Source of the DNA: Tropicimonas sp. IMCC6043 | GTDB taxonomy: Bacteria; Pseudomonadota; Alphaproteobacteria; Rhodobacterales; Rhodobacteraceae | Assembly: GCF_004146235.1 (NCBI RefSeq) | Contig: NZ_SELO01000018.1 | Span: 32,454 to 96,453, forward strand | Direction: 5' to 3' | DNA length: 64,000 nucleotides | Shown: in pieces, positions 45,223 to 54,371 of the stretch | Position numbering within the stretch: the first letter of the stretch is position 1 | Layout: each line of letters starts with the position of its first letter | Notes under the pieces: generated by a model | The model's database searches: none | What the model was told of the DNA's origin: nothing | What the model saw: the letters and a program-made list of their open reading frames with translations, nothing else | Translations under genes and position numbers: made by a program

Positions 45223-45942
45223 ATGCCCGACGAACTCGCCGCCCGTATGATGGCGCGCAAGCCGACGCCCGAACGTCCGCTCCTGGGCCTGACGATCCTG
45301 GTTGTCGAAGACAGCCGGTTTGCCTGTGAGGCCATGCGGCTGCTCTGCCTGCGCAGTGGCGCGCGGATCCGCCGGGCCGATTGCCTGGCTTCGGCGCACA
45401 AGCATCTCGCGGTCTACCGCCCGAGCGCGGTGATCGTTGACATGGGCCTGCCGGACGGCAATGGCGCGGAGCTGATCCGCGAACTCGTCGCCTCCGATCA
45501 GCGCGCGCCGGTGATCCTGGCGACCAGCGGCGATCCGTCGGTTGCGACCGAGGCGCTTGCGGCCGGTGCGGACGGCTTCCTCGAGAAGCCCATCATCAGC
45601 CTCGCCGCCTTTCAGCAGGCTGTGCTGGTCCACCTTCCGGCCGACGCCCGCCCCCGGACCCCGCATGTGGTCAGCGGCGACATCGTCTCGCCGGACCTGT
45701 TCGCGCTCAAGGACGATCTCTCCCACATTGCGGAAGTCATCTCGCAGCCGATGGATGACGAGCAGATGGAATATCTCGCGCAGTTCCTCGCCTCCGTCGC
45801 CCGCAGCGCCGGCGATCCGGATCTCGACCGGGCCGCGCAGACGCTCCGCCGGGCGGTGCTGGACCGCAAGCCTCCGCGCCGCGCCATCGGCGCGATCAGC
45901 GATCTGGTCGAGACCCGGCTGACCGGTACCGGCCCGATCTGA
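45223..45942 (+). CDS. Response regulator receiver protein
   Basis: A 239-residue protein. Residues 22-140 form a CheY-like receiver: acidic Glu29-Asp30, phosphoacceptor Asp73 in VIVDMGLPDGNG, the TS pair at 101-102 and Lys122 in FLEKPI. The remaining 100 residues are helical (DDLSHIAEVISQPMDDEQMEYLAQFLASVARS) with no DNA-binding domain I recognise, so it probably acts by protein contact. No histidine kinase is adjacent. The ATG at 45223 follows AAGGGGAAG. Confidence 0.85.
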   Translation: MPDELAARMMARKPTPERPLLGLTILVVEDSRFACEAMRLLCLRSGARIRRADCLASAHKHLAVYRPSAVIVDMGLPDGNGAELIRELVASDQRAPVILATSGDPSVATEALAAGADGFLEKPIISLAAFQQAVLVHLPADARPRTPHVVSGDIVSPDLFALKDDLSHIAEVISQPMDDEQMEYLAQFLASVARSAGDPDLDRAAQTLRRAVLDRKPPRRAIGAISDLVETRLTGTGPI

Positions 45943-45958
45943 CGTCACCAGGGAAAAT

Positions 45959-47734
45959 CTATTCCTGCGGGATCACTCGGAGCGACAGCTCGCGCAACTG
46001 CTCGTTGGTGGGTTCGCTTGGCGCCCCCATCATCAGGTCCTCGGCGCGCTGGTTCATCGGGAACAGCATGACCTCGCGGATATTCGCCTCGTCGGCCAGC
46101 AGCATGACGATCCGGTCGATCCCCGCGGCGCAACCACCGTGCGGCGGCGCACCATATTTGAAGGCGTTGACCATGCCGCCGAAGCGCTTGATCACCTCCT
46201 CCTTCGGATAACCCGCGATCTCGAACGCCTTGAACATGATCTCTGGGCGGTGGTTCCGGATCGCGCCCGACAGAATCTCGTAGCCGTTGCAGGAGCAGTC
46301 ATACTGGTAACCCAGCACCTCCAGCGGGTCGCCCTCGAGCGCCTCAAGCCCGCCCTGCGGCATCGAGAACGGGTTGTGCTCGAAATCGATCTCGCCGGTC
46401 TCCTCGTCCTTCTCGTAGATCGGGAAGTCGACGACCCAGCAGAAGGCGAAGCGATCCGTGTCCGTGAGCCCGAGTTCGGCGCCGATCACGTCGCGGGCCT
46501 TGCCGGCCACGCGCTGGAACGCCTGCGGCTTGCCGCCCAGGAAAAAGGCGGCATCGCCCTTGCCGAGGCCGAGCTGCTGTCGGATCGCCTCGGTGCGCTC
46601 TGGACCGATGTTCTTGGCAAGCGGACCAGCGGCCTCCATGCCGTCCTCGCCGTCGCGCCAGAAGATATACCCCATCCCCGGCAGGCCCTCGGCCTGCGCG
46701 AACTTGTTCATCCGGTCGCAGAACTTGCGGCTGCCGCCCGTGGGGGCGGGGATGGCGCGGATCTGGGTGCCCTCCTGCTCCAGCAGCTTGGCGAAGATCG
46801 CGAAGCCCGAGCCGCGGAAATGCTCCGAGACGTCCTGCATCTTGATCGGGTTCCTCAGGTCCGGCTTGTCGGTTCCGTACCAGAGCGCGGCGTCACGATA
46901 GGAGATCTGCGGCCAGTGCTTGTCGACCTTCGCCCCCTTGCCGAACTCCTCGAACACGCCCTCCAGCACCGGCTGGATCGTGTCGAAGACGTCCTGCTGG
47001 GTGGCAAAGGACATCTCCATGTCGAGCTGGTAGAAATCGGTCGGCGAGCGGTCTGCGCGCGGGTCCTCGTCGCGGAAACAGGGCGCGATCTGGAAGTAGC
47101 GGTCGAAGCCCGCGACCATCATCAGTTGCTTGAACTGCTGCGGGGCCTGCGGCAGGGCGTAGAACTTGCCCGGATGCAGGCGCGACGGCACGAGAAAGTC
47201 GCGCGCGCCTTCGGGCGAGGAGGCGGTGATGATCGGCGTCTGGTATTCGCGGAATCCCTGGTCCCACATGCGCCGGCGCATCGAAGCGACGACGTCGGAG
47301 CGCAGCTTCATGTTCTCCTGCATCGCATCGCGGCGCAGGTCGAGGAAGCGGTAGCGCAGGCGGGTTTCCTCCGGGTATTCCTGATCGCCGAAGACCTGTA
47401 GCGGCAGTTCCTCGGCGGCGCCCAGCACCTCCAAATCACGGACATAGACCTCGATCTCACCCGTCGGCAGCTTGGGGTTGATGAGGCTCTCGTCCCGCGC
47501 CTTCACCTCGCCGTCGATGCGGATGCAGTATTCCGAGCGCAGCTTCTCGACCGCGGTGAAGACCGGGCTGTCGGGGTCGCAGATGAGCTGGGTGATCCCG
47601 TAATGGTCGCGCAGATCGATGAACAGCACGCCGCCATGGTCGCGGATCCGGTGGACCCAGCCGGCGAGGCGGATCGTGTCGCCCACGTTGTCGCGGGTGA
47701 GAGCGGCGCAGGTCGTGCTGCGATAGGCGTGCAT
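45959..47734 (-). CDS. aspS: Aspartate--tRNA ligase
   Basis: Class II synthetase charging tRNA-Asp. The 591-residue length is that of bacterial AspS with a GAD insert. An N-terminal OB fold ([25 protein letters not shown]) is followed by motif 2 ([24 protein letters not shown]), the GAD domain ([13 protein letters not shown]) and motif 3 ([16 protein letters not shown]). Whether it is discriminating for Asp or also charges tRNA-Asn was not settled. Confidence 0.96.
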   Translation of the reverse strand: MHAYRSTTCAALTRDNVGDTIRLAGWVHRIRDHGGVLFIDLRDHYGITQLICDPDSPVFTAVEKLRSEYCIRIDGEVKARDESLINPKLPTGEIEVYVRDLEVLGAAEELPLQVFGDQEYPEETRLRYRFLDLRRDAMQENMKLRSDVVASMRRRMWDQGFREYQTPIITASSPEGARDFLVPSRLHPGKFYALPQAPQQFKQLMMVAGFDRYFQIAPCFRDEDPRADRSPTDFYQLDMEMSFATQQDVFDTIQPVLEGVFEEFGKGAKVDKHWPQISYRDAALWYGTDKPDLRNPIKMQDVSEHFRGSGFAIFAKLLEQEGTQIRAIPAPTGGSRKFCDRMNKFAQAEGLPGMGYIFWRDGEDGMEAAGPLAKNIGPERTEAIRQQLGLGKGDAAFFLGGKPQAFQRVAGKARDVIGAELGLTDTDRFAFCWVVDFPIYEKDEETGEIDFEHNPFSMPQGGLEALEGDPLEVLGYQYDCSCNGYEILSGAIRNHRPEIMFKAFEIAGYPKEEVIKRFGGMVNAFKYGAPPHGGCAAGIDRIVMLLADEANIREVMLFPMNQRAEDLMMGAPSEPTNEQLRELSLRVIPQE

Positions 47735-47832
47735 ATCGGGGCCCTTTCGGCGGATGCGATAGTCCGCGCCGATACACCGCCTGCGGACGGGGATGTCAAG
47801 CGGGGTGGCGGCCGTGCGTGCTCGATGCGCTA

Positions 47833-48624
47833 TTACCGCAGGATCGGCGGGTCATCCGGGTCCATCCCCGGCGCTTTGATTTCGGTGATCTCCTCGCGCG
47901 GCGGCTCCGGGAGTTCGAAGCGCAGGCCAACACGGGCGAGCCGCGCCGCGATCGGATCGCTGGCGGCGAAGAAGGCCACGTCCATCTCGCCCGCTTCGAG
48001 CCCCGAGAATGTCAATGCCTCGCCGGCGGCCGCGGCAAGGGCGCGCTCTGCACCTGGGGCGGCGTCGATAAAGGCGAGGAGGTGGCTCCGCCGGCCGCCC
48101 GCATAGCGCACGCCCGCTAGGTAGACGAGCCGCGCCAGACCTGCGGCGGTGGCGAGCTTGGTATCGAGTCCGGTCAGCAGCCGTTCGGGCAGATCGCCCG
48201 GAGCGCTCAGTTCCTCGGGGCGCTCCTCGGTCTCCTCGGGGCGGTGGTCCAGCGTGCCCGCCAGCCAGTCGACAGCCTCGGCGGGCAGAACGATCTCGGA
48301 CACGGCGCCGAGATTGACGCCAAGGCCGATCCCCTGTCCAGCGAGGAGCTTGACCACCTGGCGCCCGGAGAGGCCGGCATAGGGAGCGGGCCTGCCCAGG
48401 AAATCGCCGAGCCGCGCCTCGCGGTCGAAGACCAGCACAACCTGTCCGCCCTCGAGCGGGAAAAGCTGCGCCTCGATGCTCTTACCGTCAGAGTCCCGCT
48501 CCAGAAGCAGGAACAGCTCGCAATCGGCCAGCCGCTCATAGAACCGAAGCCGCGCCGCGCCGTCCTCGGGCGCGGCCGCCATTGCCGCGTGGGCCGCGTC
48601 CAGCGCGGTCGTCTCGTCGCTCAT
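47833..48624 (-). CDS. SseB family protein
   Basis: A 263-residue cytosolic protein with the SseB N-terminal domain: [43 protein letters not shown], followed by [20 protein letters not shown]. The second half resembles an SseB C-terminal domain ([31 protein letters not shown]). In enterobacteria SseB is linked to sulfur enhancement, but the family's role is not established. The ATG at 48624 overlaps the glycosylase stop by ATGA, so the genes are coupled. Confidence 0.82.
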   Translation of the reverse strand: MSDETTALDAAHAAMAAAPEDGAARLRFYERLADCELFLLLERDSDGKSIEAQLFPLEGGQVVLVFDREARLGDFLGRPAPYAGLSGRQVVKLLAGQGIGLGVNLGAVSEIVLPAEAVDWLAGTLDHRPEETEERPEELSAPGDLPERLLTGLDTKLATAAGLARLVYLAGVRYAGGRRSHLLAFIDAAPGAERALAAAAGEALTFSGLEAGEMDVAFFAASDPIAARLARVGLRFELPEPPREEITEIKAPGMDPDDPPILR

Positions 48625-49214
48625 CCCATCACCTCTTTCACCCGCCTGCGCAGCGCCGGGAGCAGTTCGGCCGCGAACCAGGGGTTGCGTTTCAGCCACG
48701 CCGTATTGCGCCAGGACGGGTGGGGCAAGGGGAAGACGGCGGGCGCTGTGTCGCGCCAGGCGGCGACGGTGCGGGTCACGCCGCCCGCGGCGGCCCGGCC
48801 GAGATGGTATTTCTGGGCGTGGCCGCCGACCAGGATCGTCAGGCGAAAGGGTCCGGCATGTTCGAGCGCCGCCGCACGCCAGGTTTCGGCGCAGAGCCTC
48901 GGCGGTGGCAGGTCCGCCCCCTTCGAGTAGCCCGGAAAGCAGAAGGCCATCGGGATGATCGCAACGCGGCTACGGTCGTAGAAGGTATCCCGGTCGAGCC
49001 CGAGCCAGTCCCTGAGCCGGTCGCCCGAGGGATCGTGGAACGGGATGCCGGCAGCGTGAACCCGCGCGCCGGGCGCTTGCCCGGCGATCAGGAGCCGCGC
49101 GCCGGGGCGGAACCAGACCACCGGCCGAGGGGCGTGCGCCGTCTCTGTCGCGGCGAATCTGTTGGCGCAGAGACGGCAGGCCGCGATGCGGTTGGTGAGG
49201 TCCTCCGGTGGAAT
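48621..49214 (-). CDS. Uracil-DNA glycosylase family protein with apparent ATT start
   Basis: A 197-residue protein if translation begins at ATT 49212-49214. Its body (WFRPGARLLIAGQAPGARVH, DPSGDRLRDWLG, then a C-terminal PHPSWRN with the active-site histidine) is typical of the family-4/5-like glycosylase group. Two cysteines at residues 13 and 16 (CRLC) in the upstream part are conserved in relatives as I recall and may bind iron-sulfur. The only standard start, GTG at 49121, would delete 31 residues including them. AAGGAG lies eight bases before the ATT. A stop is three codons above, so no other start exists. Confidence 0.78.
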   Translation of the reverse strand: MPPEDLTNRIAACRLCANRFAATETAHAPRPVVWFRPGARLLIAGQAPGARVHAAGIPFHDPSGDRLRDWLGLDRDTFYDRSRVAIIPMAFCFPGYSKGADLPPPRLCAETWRAAALEHAGPFRLTILVGGHAQKYHLGRAAAGGVTRTVAAWRDTAPAVFPLPHPSWRNTAWLKRNPWFAAELLPALRRRVKEVMG

Positions 49215-49267
49215 CGTCGCAGCTCCTTGTTCTCAAGCCATTTCAAAACAATAAAAAAATATTATTG

Positions 49268-49287
49268 CGAAATTTCTAGAAATATCG
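49268..49287. promoter_or_regulatory. Candidate ArsR operator
   Basis: A 20-bp inverted repeat with 9 of 10 pairs matching, centred on a perfect 12-bp core (ATTTCTAGAAAT, 49272-49283), in the AT-rich gap just before arsR. ArsR-family repressors usually bind such sites over their own promoter. Inferred from position and symmetry only. Confidence 0.6.
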
Positions 49288-49299
49288 AATCATATTGTC

Positions 49300-49644
49300 A
49301 TGAACACTCAAACCCCCTGCCCCATGCCGCTCGAGAATGCGGCCTCCACATTCGCCGCGCTTGGCTCCGAGCAGCGGCTTACCGTGCTCCGCACGCTGGT
49401 GCGCGCGGGTGATGCCGGGCTCTCCATCGGCGAGCTCGGCGCACGCGCCGGCGTCAGCGGCTCGACGCTGACCCATCATGTCCGGATCCTGTCGCAGGCG
49501 GGCCTTTTGCGCCAGACCAAGAGAGGGCGCAGCGTGATCTGCGCCGCTCCGGATTTCGACGAGATCCAGGCGCTCTGCGACTTCCTGCTCTCCGAATGCT
49601 GCGCCGACTGCGCAGCCCGGATCGAAAGCCCGGCCCATGAGTGA
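49300..49644 (+). CDS. ArsR family transcriptional regulator
   Basis: A 114-residue winged-helix repressor. The helix-turn-helix lies around residues 44-70 (SIGELGARAGVSGSTLTHHVRILSQAGLLRQTKRGR). C-terminal cysteines in LLSECCADCAAR could bind a metalloid or metal. The gene starts in an AT-rich gap with a palindromic site and overlaps the permease start by eight bases, so it likely controls that transporter, releasing repression on binding arsenical or a metal ion. The inducer is not known. Confidence 0.88.
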   Translation: MNTQTPCPMPLENAASTFAALGSEQRLTVLRTLVRAGDAGLSIGELGARAGVSGSTLTHHVRILSQAGLLRQTKRGRSVICAAPDFDEIQALCDFLLSECCADCAARIESPAHE

Positions 49645-50686
49645 TACCACCCAAACCCCGCAAAGGCCGCCGGACCTCTGGCGCAGGATAGACAAGGTGT
49701 GGCTGTTCATCGCCCTCCTGCCGCTCGCTGTTGTCGTTATCGATCCGCCTCAGGCGCTGCCAGTCCTCACATTCGGCCTCGCCGCGCTCGGCCATACAGC
49801 GCCCTTTATCATCTTTGCCGTGCTCGCCGTGGCGCTCATGAAGGCGACTGGCGCGGAATCCCTGCTGGCCCGCGCCTTCGAGGGAAACGAGATCCGCATG
49901 ATCTTCCTCGCCGCCGCCGCCGGTGGGCTATCGCCCTTCTGCTCCTGCGAGGTCATCCCTTTCATCGCCGCAATGCTTGCCCTCGGCGCGCCGCTCTCGG
50001 CGGTGATGGCCTTCTGGCTCGCGTCGCCGCTGATGGATCCGGCGATGTTCCTCATTACCTCCGGCACGCTCGGATGGGATTTCGCCGTAGCCAAGACCGT
50101 CGCAGCCGTCGGGCTCGGCCTCTTCGGTGGTTTCGGCGTGTGGGCGTTCTCGCAGAGCCCGGTCTTCATCGACCCGCTACGCAAGCGGACGCCCTCCGGC
50201 GGCTGCGGGTCCGGCTGCGGCTGCGGGACGCGGGCGCCGTTTTCGGGCACGCCGGTCTGGAGGTTCTGGCCCGATCCGGAGCGCCGTGAAGCCTTCCGGG
50301 AGTCGATACGCGAGAACGGCCCTTTCCTCCTCAAATGGCTGTTGCTGGCCTATCTGATCGAGGCGCTGATGCTGGAATACGTCCCCGCCGAGGCGATCGC
50401 CGGCCTGCTCGGCGGCGAAGGTCTGCAGCCGATCCTGCTCGGCGCCCTCGTCGGAGCGCCGGCCTATCTCAACGGCTATGCCGCTGTGCCGCTGATCGAC
50501 GCGCTGCTGAAGCAGGGCATGGCGGACGGCGCCGCGATGTCCTTCGCGCTGGCCGGTGGCGTGAGTTGCATCCCCGCGGCGGTGGCGGTCTGGGCGCTGG
50601 TCAAGCCGCGGGTCTTCGCCGGCTATCTCGGCTTCGCCATGTTCGGCGCGCTGGCGGCCGGCCTCGCCTGGGGCGCGATCGCCTGA
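49637..50686 (+). CDS. ArsP-like permease (DUF318/YraQ family)
   Basis: A 349-residue inner-membrane permease with about eight TM segments in two repeats. The family signature GLSPFCSCEVIPFIAAMLALGAPLSAVMAFWLASPLMDP is at about residues 94-132 and its counterpart APAYLNGYAAVPLIDALLKQGM is near 275. A cytosolic Cys- and Gly-rich loop (GGCGSGCGCG) lies between. ArsP proteins export trivalent organoarsenicals; the adjacent ArsR supports that, but the substrate is inferred. The reading frame continues past its stop into a decayed capsule gene. Confidence 0.85.
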   Translation: MSDTTQTPQRPPDLWRRIDKVWLFIALLPLAVVVIDPPQALPVLTFGLAALGHTAPFIIFAVLAVALMKATGAESLLARAFEGNEIRMIFLAAAAGGLSPFCSCEVIPFIAAMLALGAPLSAVMAFWLASPLMDPAMFLITSGTLGWDFAVAKTVAAVGLGLFGGFGVWAFSQSPVFIDPLRKRTPSGGCGSGCGCGTRAPFSGTPVWRFWPDPERREAFRESIRENGPFLLKWLLLAYLIEALMLEYVPAEAIAGLLGGEGLQPILLGALVGAPAYLNGYAAVPLIDALLKQGMADGAAMSFALAGGVSCIPAAVAVWALVKPRVFAGYLGFAMFGALAAGLAWGAIA

Positions 50687-50704
50687 GCGGGACGGCGTTG
50701 CCGG

Positions 50705-51283
50705 ACGTGGGACGACGCAGTCCAGCGCCTCCCCGCCAACGCCGGCAACGAGAACACCTACCGGCACTACAAAAGCAACGTGACGGTGGGCTACGATCCT
50801 TCCCAAGGCATCCTGAAGAGGGAGATCGTGGATGCCGACCCTGAGGTCAGCCAGGAGGTCTCGGAAGCGCTGTTCCGCTATGCCGGGGAGTTGGTGGATA
50901 ACCTGATGGATCGGATCCGCGGTGTGGAGGGAAACATCGCCCGACTGCAGAGGCTGATCGCCCAGCTCCGCGCCTCGATGAGCGAGAGCAACAACGGCGA
51001 AGTTTCGCCGGCGCCAATCTCCCGCCAGTTCCGGATCGCAGAAGAAGAGCTGGCGACCCGTCAATTGCTGTTGCAGCAGGCCGCCCGGCAACTCGAACTG
51101 GTACGGATCGAGGCGAACCGGCAGGTGCGTTACATGGCCATCGGGGTGCGCCCGGTGGCGCCCGACGAGCCGACCTATCCGCGCGCCTTCGGGAACACGC
51201 TGCTGGCATTCCTGATCTTTGCAGGTATCTATCTCATGATCTCGCAGACCGCTTCGGTGCTACGCGAACAGATAACGTCCTGA
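50705..51283 (+). pseudogene. 5'-truncated capsule polysaccharide export protein (KpsE/Wzz type)
   Basis: About 190 codons. The translated sequence (WDDAVQRL..YRHYKSNVTVGYDPSQGILKREIVDADPE), a long helical coiled coil, then a conserved Arg/Pro-rich stretch and a C-terminal TM (NTLLAFLIFAGIYLMISQT) match the C-terminal half of KpsE-like inner-membrane capsule export proteins. The N-terminal TM and 200 or so residues are missing. The only in-frame start is GTG 50780, and homologous sequence extends upstream of it, so this is a remnant. It lies 11 bases before kdsA, a natural neighbour in KDO-dependent capsule loci. Confidence 0.72.
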
Positions 51284-51294
51284 CGGAGGCCCCC

Positions 51295-52128
51295 ATGATC
51301 GACGTGACCGTCGGCAACCTGACGATCGGCAACGACCGTCCGCTCACCCTGATCGCCGGACCCTGCCAGCTTCAGACGCGCAACCATGCGCTGATGATCG
51401 CGTCGACGCTGGCGGCGGCCTGCGACGAGGCCGGGCTCGGCTTCGTCTTCAAGGCGTCCTTCGACAAGGCGAACCGGACGTCGCTCGAAGGCCGCCGCGG
51501 CCCCGGCATCGAGGCCGGGCTCGAGATGCTCGCGGAGGTGCGCTCCCGCACCGGCTGCCCGGTGCTGACCGATGTCCATGCCCCCGAGCAGTGCGCGCAA
51601 GCCGCCGAGGCCGTCGACATCCTGCAGATCCCCGCCTTCCTCTGCCGCCAGACCGACTTGCTGCTCGCCGCCGGCGAGACCGGCGCGGCGATTAACGTCA
51701 AGAAAGGTCAGTTCCTTGCCCCCTGGGACATGGAGCACGTGGCGGAAAAGATCGCCTCGACCGGCAATCGCCGCATTCTCCTGACCGAGCGCGGCAGCTC
51801 CTTCGGCTACAACGCGCTTGTGGCCGACATGCGCAGCCTGCCGCAGATGATGTCGACCGGGTACCCTGTGGTTATGGACGCCACCCATGCCGTCCAGCAG
51901 CCCGGCGGCCTGGGTGGCGCCAGCGGCGGACAGCGTGAATTCGCCCCGGTGATGGCGCGCGCTGCAACCGCTCTCGGCGTTGCCGCGGTCTTCATCGAAA
52001 CCCACGAGGCCCCCGAAACCGCGCCCTCGGACGGTCCGAACATGATTCCGTTGGACGAGATGCCCGAGTTGCTCGGCGTTCTCGCATCGATCGACCGGAT
52101 CGCGAAGGCCAGCCCCGTGCGCCTCTGA
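51295..52128 (+). CDS. kdsA: 3-deoxy-8-phosphooctulonate synthase
   Basis: Condenses phosphoenolpyruvate with arabinose 5-phosphate to KDO 8-phosphate for lipopolysaccharide or capsule. The 277-residue TIM barrel has LIAGPCQLQ near the start, FKASFDKANRTS, DVHAPEQCAQAAEAVDILQIPAFLCRQTDLL and NVKKGQFLAPWDM. The GPCQ and the DATHAVQQPGG region carry the metal and substrate residues. GGAGGC precedes the ATG. It follows a truncated capsule-export gene. Confidence 0.95.
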   Translation: MIDVTVGNLTIGNDRPLTLIAGPCQLQTRNHALMIASTLAAACDEAGLGFVFKASFDKANRTSLEGRRGPGIEAGLEMLAEVRSRTGCPVLTDVHAPEQCAQAAEAVDILQIPAFLCRQTDLLLAAGETGAAINVKKGQFLAPWDMEHVAEKIASTGNRRILLTERGSSFGYNALVADMRSLPQMMSTGYPVVMDATHAVQQPGGLGGASGGQREFAPVMARAATALGVAAVFIETHEAPETAPSDGPNMIPLDEMPELLGVLASIDRIAKASPVRL

Positions 52129-52208
52129 CCGGCGTTTCCCGGAGCCCGGAAATTTTTGCAGGAGGGCTTGCGGCGACCACCGGCAGCAAGTAAGAACCGC
52201 TCCGCTGC

Positions 52209-52283
52209 TGGGGTGTAGCCAAGTGGTAAGGCAGCGGTTTTTGGTACCGTGTATCGTAGGTTCGAATCCTACCACCCCAGCCA
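52209..52283 (+). tRNA. tRNA-Gln (TTG)
   Basis: A 75-base cloverleaf. The 7-bp acceptor pairs TGGGGTG with CACCCCA, the discriminator is G and CCA is encoded at 52281-52283. The anticodon stem GCGGT/ACCGT encloses a loop with TTG. Its last 20 bases are repeated at 54372-54391, making it an integration site. Confidence 0.96.
52264..52283 (+). repeat. attL: 3' end of tRNA-Gln
   Basis: The final 20 bases of the tRNA gene, from the T-arm through CCA. They recur exactly at 54372-54391; flanking bases differ on both sides, so the repeat length is precisely 20. This is the usual outcome of tRNA-targeted integration. Confidence 0.8.
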
Positions 52284-52440
52284 GTAGATCCAGCGACAAG
52301 AGGTCAAGACCACCGGGAGCACCGGAGAGGCAGAAAGTGCCCCGGAAGATGCCCCGACACCCGCGACACCCGTTTACAGTGGAACGGGCACGACGGGTGC
52401 CGAGGTTTAGGCAGTCTGGCGAGGTATAGCCACCGCCCCG
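52284..52440. other. Left arm of the element
   Basis: A 157-base stretch between the tRNA and the HNH gene stop. No gene or RNA recognised. Confidence 0.4.
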
Positions 52441-52821
52441 TCAGAGTAGCCCGTAGTCCACCCCGTTCGCCCGGAAGCCCACATCGTCCCAGTGGTTCTC
52501 CCGCCGGTCCCCCAGCTGCATGTGGTCGGGGTTGATACATCGTCGGTTATTGCACCGGTGACGGATCACCTCAGCGCTGTTGGCGGCGTAGTGGTTGAAC
52601 AAGCAGAAGATGAACCGATACACCCGTTCCTGACGACCCAGAAACCGAAACTTCTGCGGACCGACCGTCTGAGTGACGTAGCAGCCGTTCTCATCCACGG
52701 TGGCCTCGTCCAGCAGTGAGTTGGCCCTCGCAAGGGCCTCCTCGTAGTTGTTTTGCAGAACGTCCTCGAACCATGCTCTGCCATCGTCACGGAGCTCGAT
52801 ATACGGACGATCAGTCTGCAT
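52441..52821 (-). CDS. HNH endonuclease (HNH_3-like)
   Basis: A 126-residue protein. The C-terminal half carries the HNH_3 pattern: VIRHRCNNRRCINPDHMQLGDRRENHWD, with the metal-binding His-Cys, Cys-x-x-x-x-Cys and the Asn-Pro-x-His elements. Such nucleases occur in phages as homing or packaging-associated enzymes. ATG 52821 (MQTDRPYIELRDDG) overlaps the end of the helicase gene by 11 bases and is preferred to a longer frame starting at 52980 that is antisense-like in composition. Confidence 0.72.
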   Translation of the reverse strand: MQTDRPYIELRDDGRAWFEDVLQNNYEEALARANSLLDEATVDENGCYVTQTVGPQKFRFLGRQERVYRFIFCLFNHYAANSAEVIRHRCNNRRCINPDHMQLGDRRENHWDDVGFRANGVDYGLL

Positions 52822-53761
52822 CGATGAACTCCACGTCGATGCTGGAAGTGCTTCCAGGCATGGCCCCGATCTTCGCCTTGTAGCCCTCTGGACCGTGAAC
52901 GTGACCACGATCGACCCAGTAGTCGGGGTGGACCCAGATCGCCCGAGCAAAGTCCTTCCCGTCCCACTTGACCTTCTCATTCCGCCATCGAAGCTCAGAC
53001 ATCAGGTGGCGTAGCTGGTTTGCGTTTCCTCCGAGGTCCCGCTTGATGAACTCGATCAGGTCTTCCTGAGGAACGGCGAACTGCTTGATTTCGGCAAGGT
53101 GCTCCTCAAGCTGCTCCAAGACCACCTGCCGGGACGAATTCTGGATCCGCATCATGATCGGGTTCGACGCCGTGGCGAGGTTCAGACTCGTGGCGTCGAA
53201 GTCTCCTGCTTGCCGGCGATCCATGAGCCGGTGATAGAGAGCGGCTAGACTTTCTTCGTCCTCCATATGGTTACGAACCCGACCGACCAACTCCTGGAAC
53301 TCCTTCGCTCGGGGGCCAGAGGCGTGGCCATCATGATCCACGTCGATGACATAGTAACGACGGTCGTCAGCCTCGATCCAGAGAGGGAGGTGGTTAGAGG
53401 TGAACAGGAAACAGCAGCATTGCCGAACTTGCTGCACCTCCCGCCCCTTGGCTTCTGAGGTGGTGACTGCCTCAGTAATGTAGGTCTTCAGCGTGTTCCC
53501 TTGCGACGAGTCCGGCTTGAGCTTCAGTTCCTCCGAGATGATCAGCTTGCTAAGCAGCATCGTAGAGTTGAACTTTCCGGTGAGCTTCTCGACGCTGTTC
53601 TGGGTTTTTGAGTTTGCCTGCCCGAACAAGTGGCTGACCAGCTGGCATAGGGTGCTTTTCCCGGTTCCCTTCCTCCGAGAATAAAGAAATGGAGCCCACA
53701 CCGGTTTGCCAGCCTCGTTCTGAAGGCACCACGAAAGCCAGTCCTTAGGGTCAGGACTCAC
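52811..53761 (-). pseudogene. Phage/plasmid primase-helicase (D5-like), 5'-truncated
   Basis: About 316 codons of the helicase part of a primase-helicase: Walker A SRRKGTGKSTLCQLV near the start, KLIISEELKLKPDSS, the LFTSNHLPLWIEADDRRYYVID segment characteristic of D5/P4-type helicases, and a C-terminal tail. The first in-frame start is a GTG at 53761 directly beside the IS5 fragment, preceded by an in-frame TAA; the expected N-terminal primase domain is absent. The truncation coincides with the transposase junction, so the insertion or a later deletion removed the 5' half. Confidence 0.7.
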
Positions 53762-54051
53762 TTAGGCAGCCAGAGGATGACGATGGCTGCGATGCAGATG
53801 GCCGACAGGAACAGGTCTCTCGGGTCGCTCAGCGCATACCACTGCTGCAGGAAATAGACCCGCAGCATCGTCTCCAATGGCATCGGCGGACGCCCGCCCT
53901 TCGGCCTAGCCTTGGGATAGTGCGGTTCTATCAGCGCCAGAAGCCGACGCCACGGCACCACTGCGTCCATCTCCGTTAGGAACTGCTCACGCCGCGTGCG
54001 CTTCTTCTTCATCGCCTGCGTCATGCTCGGGAAGGCGGGCTGTTTCGGCAT
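53758..54051 (-). pseudogene. IS5-family transposase, internally deleted
   Basis: A 97-codon frame. Residues 1-77 (from MPKQPAFPSMTQAMKKKRTR through PPMPLETMLRVYFLQQWYALSDP) are the well-known N-terminus of IS5-group transposases. The next 20 residues (RDLFLSAICIAAIVILWLPK) do not continue the family domain in place and look like a distant 3' part. The DDE catalytic domain is missing, so it is inactive. It abuts the truncated helicase gene. Confidence 0.72.
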
Positions 54052-54371
54052 CGTCGGCGCTCCTCTCGCGGATACACAGACCCTATCAGATCACGCCCAG
54101 AGGCGAAGGTTCTTCAGACTTTCCTTAGACGATACCGGATTGCTGCCCATCTTTCTGGGCAAGTCGCGGCATGAGGCGAGCAGAGTGCATGAGACCTGCG
54201 CGCCGACGATGATCGACGGCTATTCCCGCATGGACGAAGCCGCTCCACCACTCCCCTCCTCCAGGGTCCACCAGACCGGGTCCCAGGCTCACTCGTCCCC
54301 AAACTGCCCCAGTTTATGCCCCAGGTCGGCTGGAGGGAGAGGGGTAACTATCGGGAACATAGGCTTACAGG
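54052..54371. other. Right arm of the element
   Basis: These 320 bases run from the IS5 fragment start to the downstream repeat. The portion at 54090-54130 probably includes the IS5 terminal region. I find no gene or integrase in it. Confidence 0.4.

Larger units (their letters stand above)
52284..54371. mobile_element. Small degraded integrative element in tRNA-Gln
   Basis: A 2088-bp segment bounded by the 20-bp direct repeats of the tRNA 3' end. It carries, all leftward, an HNH nuclease gene, a 5'-truncated primase/D5-type helicase gene and a collapsed IS5-like transposase gene; base composition is visibly lower in GC than the core genome. No integrase is inside. It is best read as the relic of a phage or phage-satellite element. 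Confidence 0.65.

Noticed and set aside
48621..49121. GTG 49121 as the glycosylase start
   Set aside because: It would remove 31 residues of family-like sequence, including a cysteine pair, and has no ribosome binding site; ATT 49214 has one.
52441..52980. Longer 179-codon version of the HNH gene
   Set aside because: The first 53 codons are antisense-like (Arg, Ser, Thr, Gly) and overlap the helicase gene deeply; ATG 52821 starts the recognisable protein.
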